The position numbers and the translations under genes are program-made. A model generated the notes under the pieces. The model had not been told where the DNA came from. It did not search any database and worked only from the letters and a program-made list of their open reading frames with translations. From the NCBI GenBank assembly GCA_027625915.1, contig JANTQA010000063.1, forward strand, positions 1,302,001 through 1,366,000: a DNA stretch of 64,000 nucleotides, read 5' to 3'. This document shows, piece after piece, positions 48,158 to 60,900 of the stretch (the stretch's first letter is position 1; each line of letters opens with the position of its first letter). The DNA is from Anaeramoeba flamelloides (taxonomy: Eukaryota; Metamonada; Anaeramoebidae).

Positions 48158-48697
48158 TATATGCCCCATTCCAAAAATTTGAACATACCCAGAATCAAAA
48201 ATAGCAAAATAAAACCCAATTTATTAGATTTTTCCAAACTAATATAAAAGCACATTTAAATAGCACAATATTAATGTTTTTATATATAACTATTTTTATT
48301 CAAATAAAAGAAAAAAATATAAAACAAAAAATACTAAAATCAAGAGTGGGTCCAAAATGATGAAATGAGCAGAAAAAAAAATTTTATTGATAAATTTGTT
48401 AAAATTTCACGAACAATTGTTGATCGATCAAATGATCAAATAACATTAACTGATTGTATCTGGTTTTTCTATTTGACAAATTAAAAACTAAACTTCTAAT
48501 CTATTTTCAATCATCTGATAAATTTTCCCATCTAAAGAAACAGATTACATAATTAGATAAAGAGGATTAGAAAACAAAACAAAAATGAAAAAAAAGTTTG
48601 CAAATTCAAAATTATTTTCAAAATTCAGACCATTTGTGTTACCATGATTCTTTAAATTACTATTTACCTTATGCCCAAATTTCTGGAATTTAGTTTA
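48158..48697 (+). repeat. MITE family A, copy 4 (old)
   Basis: 540 bp, the family length. The order follows family A: ATTCCAAAAATTTGAACATA at the left, GTTGATCGATCAAATGATCA, AACTGATTGTATCTGGTTTT, AACAGATTACATAATTAGAT and the right end GGAATTTAGTTTA. Many substitutions are present. It begins almost where repeat M copy 2 ends. Confidence 0.65.
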
Positions 48698-49275
48698 TTA
48701 TCTTTTGTTTTTTTTATTTGATTGTTTATTGGATCAACAAAATCTTTTTCGATTTCAAAACATTGTGAAATTCTCACCAATTTTAACAAATATACTATTT
48801 GGGATTATTTTTTACCAATAATCTTTGTCAAGATATAAAAATTTAATAATCAATTACCATTTTTTAAACTAATTGTTGTTCTAAATAAAAAAATATCTCT
48901 CAATTATTCTATTATATTGTTTCTAATTAAGGTTTAAATTAAAATAAAATTCCCAAACATTAAAAGCAGAAAGTAATCCAAAATAAACAAAAAAAAGTTT
49001 TAAAAATATATTCATTGAGTTTTTGAAAAATGATGAGGATGATGTTAATAACAATTCACTTTTTAATTATTATAAACATATGAAACGCTAATATTTTTTA
49101 AAATTAAAAAAAGATCAAAACCTAAAAAATAAATTAATAACTGATATTAGTGTTAAAAAGTCAAAATAAAAAAATAATTAAAAATTAAAGGAGAAAAGCA
49201 AAGAATATATTATAAACAATTATATAATAAATAAACACACACAATATAATATTTTATATATATTGTATAAATTGT

Positions 49276-52200
49276 TTAAAGATCATAATTTTCATTCCCA
49301 ATTTTACATTCCTTTTGGGTAAAGTTGAGCTGGAATTTGTGCGACCAAGATTTTCTTTTATCCACGTTTGAGAGGGAACTGTTGTTTTTTAGAAAAAAAC
49401 TGGCGCTTTTCCTATGTTTCTTGATATTAATATTAGATTTTGATTTTTTCAGTGCTTTCTTTTTTTTAAATCGTAAAGTTCCTATTTTACGTAATCTCCT
49501 GGTTGTTTTTTTTTTTTTTTTTTCCTTTTTTCTTTTTTTTTTTTTGGGTTCGTTGATGATACGTTCTTCTACAATTTGTACAAACGAATCTATCCCTAAG
49601 TTATAGTTTGAAAAATTACATTTTTCATTAATTTGGTTGGTTGAAAAGCTTTTTTCATTTTGATTGTTATTATTTTCGTGATTATATATATTTGAATTGA
49701 TGTTATTAATGACTTGTTCTCCCAAAAGTTCTTTAACCTTTACACGTAAAATTTTGTTATGGTTCTCTAATTTTTGACATTTTTTTGTTAAAATTGTAAC
49801 TTGGTTTTGTAATTCCTTTTTTTCTTTTCGGAGCTTTTGTGTTTTTTTGGTCAGTTTACTTCGAAGTTCATTCGAGTCTTCAAGAGTACTGATTCTGCAC
49901 GTTAATTCCTCTTTATTATTTTGAAATTATTTTATATAAAAAAGTAAAGATCAAAAGAAAAAAATTTTGAAAGGTAAATAAACTATTGTAAAAAGGAAGA
50001 AATAAATACTGGATATACATATATTCAGTATAATTTGATTTAAATCGGTTCATTAAAAAAGAAATTGGAAAGTGTTTTTTATTTCCCTCCCATTGATTTT
50101 TAAAAATAAAAATAAAAAAATAAAAAATTCATTTTTTTTTCAATAACATTTACCGAATTCATCTAATATCTTCTAATGTTATATTAAAGAAAAAATCATA
50201 TGGTCTGATTATTTAAAGAGAAATACGTTGGTAGATGGGGTGTAAATGTTAGAAGTGGTGTTATTTCTTTTCTTTTTTTTTTTTTAATCACCATTAATAG
50301 AACACCGAAATTAATTCTTTCTTTCTTTAAATAATATTATAAATTAACAGTTTTTTAATGTTCAAAATAAAGTTTTATATTAATGATAATAAATTTAAAT
50401 AAGTTGTACAATTATATGTTTATAATTTCTTTTCTCGGTACAGAGTACATTTATTTCGTTAAATGTTAATAATGTCATAATGTAATATTGTTTTTTTTTT
50501 TTTTTTTTTTTTTTGTATAATGTTCAATTCAATTTAATAAATTTTAGATTTTATCTTAAAGTTTACAACGGGATGGTTGTACTAATTATTAGTTGAAATC
50601 CCCCCCTCCCCCTAATACCTTCATAAAATCAATCGAGAATTACAATTTTAGATATTTTAATAAAATTTTTTGGAAATTGAAATAAAAATTTTCATTTCTT
50701 AAGTGGAAAATGATAGTAGTATATCTTTTTAATATTTTTAAATTTTACTAGTAGCTTTTTTTTCACGTTGCTAGTATTTGATAATTATTGGTGAAAAGTA
50801 AATTGTCTCGTTTTTATTGATAATCGGTTGGAATATATATTTTTTCTTTTGAAATATCACTTAACTTGTTAAGGTGGTGAGTATTTGTATTAATTTTAAA
50901 AATGGTAAGTTTAGTGGGAAAAGAAAGAAAATTCAACGGTGGCTAAAAATTTCTAAAAAATCAAGTTCTAAAAATTTGTTATATCTATATTGCTTAACAA
51001 AGTTTACATTTTTTTAAAAAAAAAACAATTCATCTCAATTATTGTATTGTCTTTTGGCTTATTAAAAATTAATGAAAATTAGCTAAATAATCAAATGAAA
51101 TTTTCGTTTATTACCACATCACGAGAATTAGAATAAATTTTCAACTTTTAAACAATGGTAAGTAAAATTTAATTATTTAAAATTAATTGTTAAATCTTAA
51201 AAATAAAGAGATTTCAAGAACCATTTTTTTCCAATTTTGAATGAAATTTTTTTTCAGGTTATTTTTTGAATAATCAATAAGAAAAAAGTTTAACCTATTG
51301 GTAAAAAGAAATGAGTAAATTTGAAAACAGTGATTTGGTTTTGTATTTTTAGAATATTTTTAATGTTATTATTTTGCATTAAAATTTCGATCCAAAATTG
51401 TTTTAAAATTACTTAAAAGTGGTAAATTTTACAAAATAATAACAAAAAAAAATTTTTTTAAATGATACAAATAATTGATTGTTTTGGATTAATATTGAGA
51501 AAGCTTTGAGGTTTTTTCGGAATTTTTTTTTTTGATTAGAAAATTTTTATTGAATTTTTTAAAAAAAAAAGTTCCTGATGGACACACTTTTAAATTATTT
51601 CAATAGGTTTAGCTCTATTTGGTAATGTTTTAATTAATATCAAGAGTGTGTTCGTAGAACAATTTTTAAAAAAAAATTTATTTTTTTTTTTTTTTTTGAT
51701 TATGATTATAATCTTGTTTGAAGGATTCAAATATTTTTCTTTTTTCCTTCAAAAATATTTGTCAGCATTTTTGTTATTTTTTTTAGGAAATTTTGATCAA
51801 CATATTCAAACAATTTGAAACACCAAACAATTTTCTAATAAGTAAAGCATAAAGATATTCCTGAGTAATTTTAGAATCTATGGATTGAACACCACCCGTA
51901 AATTAATACAAAATGGTTTAAATTTTCATTGGGAAACTTTATTTGTTTAGATTGGAAATTTTCTATTTTTGAATTTTATAAAAGTTTTCTTTTGGGTAGA
52001 ATCAAATAAACCAAAAATTAAAAGAAGCCCTTGGTTAGCCTTGAACATTTTTCAAAATTATGATTCACCATTTAAGCAATTCTTAAAAATTAATAATTCG
52101 TTCACAAAAATCCACGGTTGAATTCCCATCCTTTTGTTACCAACTGTGTTTCTTAAATGACAATTAAAAAACCAAATTTTAATTTACTATACAGAGCAAA

Positions 52201-54945
52201 AAATGATAACTTAATTTTCAAAGTTTAAAGTTTATTGTTAAGGGTTAAATGCTATAAAAAAGGCACTTAATCTGGTAAAGAGTGTATTTTGAAGTGACTA
52301 AAAGTGTGTCCCCGTATTCAAAGGGTGTCTAGACTACGCATAGCCATTAATTTTCAAAGTTTTTTTTAATAAATTTGTGTACTTGAAATTTTAAATTCAA
52401 AAAAGTTTTTTGATCTTTTTTTTTTTTTTTTTTTTTATTTTTCAAAAAAGTCTCAAAGAAATACATTGAAATTGATCATCTCATTGATAGGAATATACTT
52501 TTTATTGTTTTTTTTTCGGTGTTTTTTGGTTTAACTGGCAATCCTAATTATAAGGAATAATATGAAGAATTGAAAAAAGAAAACAAGACAAAATTTTTAA
52601 AGGTAAAACCCCAGAATTTTTTCACATTATCCCAAAAAATAGACACAAATTAGTTAATAAACTTCAAGAAAATTTTCATAATAGACATCCCGTTCTCTAC
52701 ATTTTCAAAACAATTTTGGTATTTAAATGTTAAATGGGAAAAATTTTCACTTCATTTTCAATTTCCTTTTGAAAACAGAAGCCACAAATTACAAATTACT
52801 TCTTTGAAAACTCTATTTATGAAATCAAAATCTGGAAAAGGAAAATAAAGTGGAAATTTTTTCCCATTTAGAATTCAAATATCTTTTATACCAGCACAAA
52901 AACTAAAAATTAAAAGTAAACTGGTCTGTAAGGTGTGTTGTTGTTTGTGTATTGTTTTGAAAATGTTGAGAATGGAATGTCTATTATGAAAGTTTTCTTG
53001 AAGTTTATTAACTGATTTGTGTCTATTTTTTGGGATAATGTGAAAAAATTCTGGGGTTTTACCTTTAAAAATTTTGTCTTGTTTTCTTTTTTCAATTCTC
53101 CATATATACTGATATTTTCCAATTAATAAATGAAAATTTTATCTCAAAGTTTCGAAAGGAAGCTTCATTAAATTTCTAAAAATATAACAGTCATTGTTTG
53201 ATGAAAAAACCCAAAGATCTCCACAAAACCAATGAGAAATGATATTTTTCAAAATTTAATGATGCTTCCTTTCGAAACTTTGAGATAAAATTTTAATTAG
53301 GATAAATTGGTTTTAAGGGTAGTAATACGAAATTGAAAAGTCCAAAGTAAAGGAAAAAAACTATACCAATTTTTGGCTTGTAAAATATGCTGGTATTTTA
53401 ACTTTTAAATGTGATAAAATTTTATTTGGTTTTACTTTTTTTAATTCCAAAATATTTCAATCATTTGCGATTCTTAGTTCACATATATGTAGAATAAAAA
53501 TCCTCAAGCAGACGAATGGAGGTGACACAAATTACAATCTATTCCTTTGAAAACTCTTAGATTTCCAGAAAAATAGGAAAATGAAGTTAAATTATTTTTT
53601 GATCTATTACTGTCTTTTTCCAATTAAGATTGAAAAAAATTTTATTTCAGATTCACAAATATTTATCCAACGATTGTCTTAAAAAAAAAAAACAAGATCT
53701 TTTTCAAGATCATTTGATCATGATAATCTTGAGTTTTATTAATTTGATTCTCTTTATTTTTGAGACTTTGAGATAAAATTTATTTTTTTTAATTATAAAG
53801 TAGCACGTAGAAAACCCGAATTAGTTATGATTTTAACCTCAAATTAATTTTTTTTACAAGATCTTGGGCTTTTGCAACAAATAAGGACTGAAATATTTAG
53901 AACTTGAAATAAACTTCCTGAGTTTACTCTAAGACAAAATTTTTACTCTGCTAATTTGGTTGTAGAAGTAATAATCCATATTATTTTTGGGAAACTTTGT
54001 TAAAATTTTCATTTATTAATTGGAAAAAGACAGTACGGTTAATTGTAAAATCAAAAGATCAAAATTTTCATTCAGCTTTCCGAAAAAACAACAAAACCCA
54101 AGAATTAAAATAAATTGTCAAAGATCGCAATTCAAAAGAGGGAAATTAATAATTTAAACTGTTCTCGATAGGATTAAAAATTTGAAAGATTACAGGATTT
54201 GTTATTATCTTTTTTTGGAAAGCTGAATAAAAATTTGGTACCATTTATTTTGCAACAAATAGTATTCGTAACCCAGTGTCATTTGTCCGTGCAATAAAAT
54301 TGGTATGATTTCAATTTTGAATTTTACTTTGTACAATGAGTGTATTGGTTGCCTGTGTTTTTTTTTATTTCTTTCAGATCTAACCACACCACCTATTGTT
54401 AAATAAAAGCATTTTGATCTTTTTTTTTTATTTATTCAAGAGTAAACAATAAAAAAGACGTGACGATGTGGTTATTTTCTTTGGTCGAAAATCTTGTTTT
54501 TCTCTGTTTTTTTTTATTACCAACCAATTCCATAATTTCAAAAGAAACTGAAAACACAAACTACTTTTTGCAAGAACAATCTTGTTTCCCAATAATAAGA
54601 TCGGTATTTATTAATTCATCAAAATTTCTTAAAGGAGAAAAAGAAGAAAAGATCAAATTTAATAAAAAAATTTAAGAGCATTCTTCCAGAATTTTTTTGA
54701 CCTAGCGTTCCAAAATTACAAAACAAACCCATTTTTCACTTTGAATTACTAAAAAATTAAAAGAGTTTGTAAAGATGAATTAAAAGCATACGTTTAAGGT
54801 TTTGGATTTCTTCTTGAAACATTTTTCGATCATTAAATGCTGCTTCTTTGAGTTGTGAAAGTTCCTTTTCAATTTTTTTTACAAGAGTAAAATTAGTGTC
54901 TGTTTGGTCAAGTTTGTCTGAGTGAATTTCTTCATCTAAATCCAT
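49276..54945 (-). CDS. Small coiled-coil protein with very basic C-terminal region, two exons
   Basis: Exon 1 is 54945-54792, starting MDLDEEIHSDKLDQ and ending in phase 1 at a GTATGC donor. Exon 2 is 49910-49276, and the split codon gives Gln. The product is 262 aa. I know no family for it. Residues about 20-125 form a coiled coil that continues smoothly across the junction (EEIQNLK, then QEELTCRISTLEDSNELRSK, then KLRKEKKELQNQVTILTKK). An Asn-rich linker follows, then a dense basic block (EPKKKKRKKEKKKKKTTRRL, then RFKKKKALKKSKSN) that could serve in nuclear or nucleolar targeting or nucleic-acid binding, and then a Ser-rich tail ending CKIGNENYDL. The 4881-bp intron contains the inverted repeat at 52567-53099 and MITEs E and P. 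Joining the two exons rests only on phase, the matching coiled coil and the lack of a better partner. Each exon alone is more certain than the pair. Confidence 0.6.
52567..53099. repeat. 150-bp inverted duplication around a MITE E copy (intronic)
   Basis: The left arm (about 52567-52714, GAATTGAAAAAAGAAAACAA...) and right arm (about 52951-53099, read on the minus strand) are nearly identical, with only a handful of differences in about 148 bp. The loop of about 236 bp contains a family-E element at 52718-52894. It lies inside the long intron of the basic coiled-coil gene, so the transcript would form a long hairpin. The right arm has an open minus-strand frame (KPQNFFTLSQKIDTNQLINF) with no recognised domain. 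Confidence 0.85.
52718..52894. mobile_element. MITE family E, copy 2
   Basis: 177 bp with inverted ends: GGTATTTAAATGTTAAATGG and the complement of CCCATTTAGAATTCAAATAT ... ACCAG. The interior matches 56315-56481 and the fragment near 7600-7765. It sits in the loop of the inverted duplication. Confidence 0.65.
53133..53296. mobile_element. Hairpin MITE family P
   Basis: 164 bp with 42-bp terminal inverted repeats that differ at about one position: AAAATTTTATCTCAAAGTTT then CGAAAGGAAGCTTCATTAAA, and the complement at 53253-53296. The loop is about 75 bp. A diverged relative lies at 42170-42415. Confidence 0.85.
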
Positions 54946-57900
54946 TTTGAGAAAGAAAAATAATAAAAAAATAATAAAATAATGTTTAAGTAATTTGAAC
55001 AAATAACAAAGTTCTTTTTGGTGTTGTGTTGTACTTGTTTTTGTTTGTGTTAAAAGCTTTTTAAAAAGAAAATAATCAAAGCCTTCTTTTACTTTTTATT
55101 TGACAAAACATAACCTGCAAATGAATTCATGTTTATTTTCACAATTTGAAACTACAACGTTTTATAGAACTACTTGTAAATTTCAGAAATTCGTAAAACC
55201 AATTCCTGTTTTCTAAAAATTATCAAAAAGTCGAATTCTCGACATTGTTTCAAGCAAACCAAAAATGCACCCTTTTACATTTTGAATACTTGATTAAAAA
55301 ATTCCAGACACCTTCAAAAAGGGCCCGAGATTCCAACAGCAAAATGACAATTCTTTTCTGTTTGATGAGAACTGAGGTTTTTTAACAATTAAAATTTAAA
55401 CAACTTTTTTCAAAAGTTAAGACACAAAGAATCTTTGACACACATCAAGTTTGATATTTCCACTATTAATCTTATTTTTCACAACCTTTGGAAAAATAGT
55501 TACTTTTCACTTTCGATAATAAATACTAATTATCAAACAACATTTTAAGAAAGTGTGATTCTGAAATTTTGTAGTCAATTGAAAAAATGTTCAGTTGGTA
55601 TTTCTTATGAATCTGTTTTTTGAGAGAAAACAACTTTTAAAAGTGTGAAATTAATCAACAAAAATAGTTAAGAAAAGTGAATAAATTCCTCTCTTTTTCA
55701 CAATTTTTTTCCATCATAATTCTTCAATAAACGAGAATTAGATGTAAAAAAATCTTTTGATGGAAACACTTGGGATCTAGCAATTTGAGATTCCTTTTTT
55801 TTATTAATTATGAAAAAAAAGCGCAAATATAAATTTATTTTCCAAAATCTATTTTACACAATTGAAAAAAAACTGAGGAATTTTGTTCTTTGGTTGAGTG
55901 TGTTCAAGAACTTTTTTTATTAATTTTCGAAATTTTGGGGTTTTAAAAATATGTTATGGATTTTTCTTTTTGTTGTTTTTTTTTTAAATTTGCCTTCCTT
56001 TTCTTTTTTTTTCGATTTTTGCTTTTGAAAATTGAAAATAAAAAAAATAAACTTCAAAATAACCTCACATCTTTTATAAAATGATACAATAACGAAAGGA
56101 AGATGTAGAAAATTAGTTTTAATCCTGAACAAAATTAAGAAAATCAATAAAAAAAGTAAATAGTCGAAAAGTGGAAAATTTATTCTCTTTTTATTTCAAA
56201 AACAAAGAAGAGATTATTTTTTTAGATACCATCGTTGTTAAAAGTGTGTTTCTCTTTTTTTAAAATAAACAAGATTAAGAGTATTTGATTTCAGGAAGCA
56301 CATCGTGAGCTCTTTACTGGTATTTGAATAATAAATGGGATTTTTTTTCACTTCATTTTTAATTTCTCTTTTTTAAGAGAACATAGATCGACAACCTCTT
56401 TCTTTAAGAACTATATTTATAAAAAAAAAATATGGAAAAGGAAGTGAAAATTCTTTCCCATTTAGAATTCAAATACCAGTAGGATTTTAATTTTTTCTTT
56501 AATTTTTTGATTGGTTTATTCTTGTGTTAGTATGTGTCAAATTATTGATAACAAAAACAGACTTATGAAGTGAACTGAAATTTAAATTCCAACCAAAAAA
56601 GTTGATCAAAAAGCCAAACCAATTTGAAGATCATTTGAATTTATCTTTGAAAAGTCTAGTTTTCCCAATACTTTGTGTTGTCTTTTTCTCCATATGTTTT
56701 TTAAAAATAAAGGCTGTCAAAAGAAATAATTACAGGTTTTTTTATGATAGTTATTGAAGAAAATAACAAAACTATATTTTTCAAAGAAAGCAACACAAAA
56801 AACAATTATAGGTTATTTGTATTTTAAAAACTCTTTTTTTGCTCCGAAATTCTACTACGATAGACACTTCTAAAATCCAAAATTATGATCAAAAATCGAT
56901 TAATCTTTCAAAAATTTTTAGTGGACACTTGTTCAAATAACCTGAAAACGTATCCATTAGTTCTTGACCCAACACAAAACCAATCAAAACGAAATTAAAC
57001 CTAAAAAAAAAACCATTAACTACAAAATGAATGAAAAAAAGAATTCAAAACACAAACTTAAGGTACTAGTAACTCTTTGTGGATTTTTTCCAGACTCAAG
57101 GAATTTCATGTTACTAAAAAAGGGTATTATGGAATTACACCTCTTTTAAATGCTGAAATTCAATTAACAAAAAAAATTTATAAAAAGGAACTCATTGGAA
57201 AAAAATTCAATGAAAAAAAAGTTTAAAAGTATTCTCAATTATTTAAGGACTATGGTTCCCACCCTTGACGGTTGTGTAATTGTGTTACTTCACTTTCTTT
57301 TCTCATAAAAAATTTTCACACAAAAGAAATTGGATAAAAAAAAAACATTTATAATCATCTTTACCTTTACATGAAGACTTTTTTTCTTTCTTTTGAAATG
57401 AAAAGAAAAATTGAAAATAACAAAAAAAAATAATTATAAAAAATGGCTTTTGGGGATTTTCAAGTGCGTTTCAAATTTGCGAACATTTTAAACTTCTAAA
57501 AGCAAATTTAAAAAATATATAGAACCACCCAAGTAAATAGAGTGAGTTTCGGAAGTTAAAAAGGAAATTCTAAAATATTAAAATCAAAATTTTGAATGAT
57601 ATAACAAGGTAAAAAATATGAAAATTGTTGAAATAGCGAAAATTTCACATTTTTTTGAATAAAAATTCCCCTTGGATAAATATTGCTTGGATAAGATAAC
57701 TCTTTCAAGGGTGATTTTATACATTATTTTATCCTTTTCACCTAAAAAACCAGTCCTTAAAAAAAAATTTTTATAAAATAATTAATTAATTCTTTTTCCA
57801 AATATTCAAACCGTTAAATTTCTTCAATTTCAAACAAATTGTTTTCTTTAAGTACACAATCAATTTTATCTGATTCAATCCAATTTGTGGTTATTTTGTA

Positions 57901-60900
57901 ACCCTCTACATTTGACGGGGGATGGATTTTGGAACATTCTTGAGATAAAAATAATTCTAGGTAAAAAAAAAAATGATCAAGATCTCAAAAAGAGACTAAA
58001 AGAGACCTTTCAAAACTAAAACGGTTGTTTTCAAATTTATAATTCAGAATTTATAAATTGGGAATTGGTTATCTCTTTGTGTTTTTTTTTTTTTTCAAAA
58101 TGTCCTTGTTTTTCATTATTGATTTTAATAGATCCATCATACTTTACACGCTGATTGATTTTTTATTGATATGGGGCACTTATAAAAATTACCAACATTT
58201 ATATTTTTAAATTTAAAAAAAATTATTTTTAACTCCAATTACTGGTCTTTAATGTGAATTTTTTTTTGTTTGATAAATTATGCTAAAAGTTTAATCGTAA
58301 AGGTTGCACACATTGTCTTAAAATAAATTTAAACAAAATAATACTTAAAACACAATTAAATCAAAGATTAGTTACACAACAAAGAAACATAACTTTAAAA
58401 GTGATAACAAAGTTATTTTACTAATGCTATTTTTTTTTTTACGAAAAAAAGTAAAGCATGTAAGAAAAACCAAAACAGACTTTATCATGGTAAACTTAAG
58501 AGAACACAAAAATATCAATCAAATTAATTAATAAAAGATAAAAAAAACAAATAAAGATAAAATCAATGTCCCAACACAATAAAAGTATCTTTAATAATAT
58601 CTTTTAATTCATGGGGTTTTCTTTGATTGATCAATCATTAAAAAATTTGTTCAATAAATTGACGATTTTTGAGATTCCCAGAACCACTCAAATGATTTCT
58701 ATAATCAATGAGATTTAAAATTTTTTTAATGATTTGTTTGGATTTATAATAATATAATAGATTATTCCTTCAAATTAAGTGTAAACTGATACCAACTTGT
58801 GTTTAAAAAATGTTTAAAAATACTTATATCATGTTTAAACTTGATATTGATTAAAAAAATATCTATTATTAGTAAAAATTATTTTTCAGTCATTTTTTTT
58901 TTTTGATTGTTAGGTCTTTTTGATATCTTTGTTTTGTTTATCTAGATTTTCAAATATTGGTATTATAACTACCAAATTAGGATATTGAATAAAATCTATA
59001 TAATCAATAATATTGAAACAATACCACATTTTGTTTTTAAAATATCAGCATGGTACTTCTCTAAAAATTTGAATAATTGTTATAAAAAGTCATTTAAAAA
59101 AATTAATGGTGATGTATTAATATTCTCTTTTTTATACCAATTTTACAAAAATTCAAAAAGAGAAAAATTTTATTTTATCAAAAAAAAAAAAAATTCTTAA
59201 ATAAAATAAGAAATTTATTGAAAAAATAATAAACCAGAAACAAAATAAACCAAGTAATCAGTTCAATGTTTTTTTTTTTTGTATTTTATTTTGATTTGGT
59301 TGACAGACCGACCCATTACTATGATAAAAGTACCAAATAAAATAAATCACCGTTTAGAAGGCAATTGTAAGATTATAATTTACTTTAAATAAAATAGCTT
59401 TGAAAAAAAAAAAAAACACTTAGAGCTGACTTTTTAAGAAATATATTCGTAGATAAACCGTTTACCTTAGGCAATTAAATCTTTTATCTATTGATAATCA
59501 TTTAAAGGGTTTTTTCAATAACATACTCACAGTATTTAACAATTATTGATATTTTTTGTATAATTGTTTTCTTCTTTTTATTACAACCAGTTCCCTCTTT
59601 ATGGTACAAACTTCAAATGATAATTAAGGCATAATAAAAATCACAAATTAAGGCACGAAATTTGGATTCCAGTAGAATTAATCGTGTAAAAAAAAATCCA
59701 AAAAATTTATCTTAATTTGAGCTTTTTTTATGTCTTAAATTTCTGTTTAAGTTTTTGACATAAAAAAAGGAATTGACCATATTCTCATTTCTTTGAATTA
59801 TACAGAAAACACAAAAAGATTGTAAATGAATTTTTTTCAATCCACCATAAACAATTAAGAAAATTCCTCTTTATCCTGTTTCTGGATTTTGAACAATAGA
59901 GGCAATACCCTCATTTTTAAAAATTAGGACATTTATTTTATATTCAAGGACATTTTCCTAGTGGATTCGTATTTTTTTATAGTTAATTTCAAATAAAATT
60001 TTACTTTTTGAAAAAAGAAAATAATGAAAAGAAAATTATTTTTTTTTTGATTGAGTAAAAAACAACAAGCTTTTTATAATTTTTCAAGCCCTCAAAACCT
60101 TTCAAACACTATATACACTTTAAAACCCATCAAAAAAGTTTCTAAAATTATTAAAGTGTTAAAGTGCTAATTATTAGTAAAATTTAAGGGATTTTTTGAA
60201 ATGTATTGTAAAAAATAAATATTCTTTCTCGCAATTTTTATTTATTACATCAAAGGTTATTTCAAGTTTTTTATCATTTTTTGTGATAATTTTTAAGAAT
60301 TATGATTTTACGATATTATGTACAATTTATTGTTGATATAATGATAATACATATTATCATCAAAACCACTGTTTTCCTATTGTTAAATATGCGGGATTAT
60401 CACCACCCTCAATTTTTATATAAACAAATTGCCTTGTAATTATGTGTAAAGGAAAATAGACTGAACCCTGACTCAAATTTCGCTCAAAGATCGATTATAA
60501 ATCCTATTTTACAATATATTTTAACATTTTTTACTAATGAAATAACAATAAAAAAATGTTCTTTTTCAAAATTATTTTTTAATCCCTTTTCCAAATCTAA
60601 TATAAGAAACTAAAAATAAAAAGTCCCCCTTAGTATTTAATAATTCATATTTAGAAAATCCAAAATCAACCATTTTTGAGATTTTAGAATTTAAAAGATT
60701 AACTCAATAATCATCAAGATAAAAGCATTAAGAGTTATTAGAGTTTTTTCTGTTTATTAATCAAAAGAATTATAACATTAATATATTTCCAAGATTTGTA
60801 AAATAACTTTTGTAATTATATCCTAATTAAATTATTATTATTTTTTTTTGGAAAAAATGAGTTTTTTAGTAACTAATCTAAAATTTACAACATATTTAAG

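Larger units (their letters stand above)
46560..48165 (+). repeat. Repeat M, copy 2, split by the Tc1/mariner element
   Basis: The left part ends TTTTCCAGTCGACAGGTCAA ... GTGAATTA at 46797. The right part resumes at 47834 and contains TTGTAAAGTATTTTTTAC, TATTGTAAGATATTGAGT and CTAAGAATTTGAGTTTTTCA, the order seen at 31740-32170. The left limit is approximate. Confidence 0.5.
44048..49275. other. Intergenic region dominated by nested DNA transposons
   Basis: Between the RasGEF start and the stop of the basic coiled-coil gene I see no host gene. It contains family B copy 3, the Tc1/mariner transposon inside a repeat-M copy, and family A copy 4. 44048-45660 has no recognised feature. Confidence 0.55.

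Noticed and set aside
52910-53122. Minus-strand ORF of 70 codons in the right arm of the inverted duplication as a possible gene
   Set aside because: No domain is recognised, and the matching left arm carries changes including an in-frame stop at the corresponding DTNQLINF region, so coding selection is not apparent.
54205-54387. Minus-strand ORF ending in GYEYYLLQNKWYQIF, less low-complexity than its surroundings
   Set aside because: No recognised domain and no splice partner in phase with the neighbouring gene. Left unannotated.
54460-54675. Plus-strand ORF of about 70 codons with a hydrophobic, signal-peptide-like start (MWLFSLVENLVFLCFFLL)
   Set aside because: No second exon, domain or homologue is visible, and hydrophobic Phe/Leu runs are common in frames of T-rich DNA.
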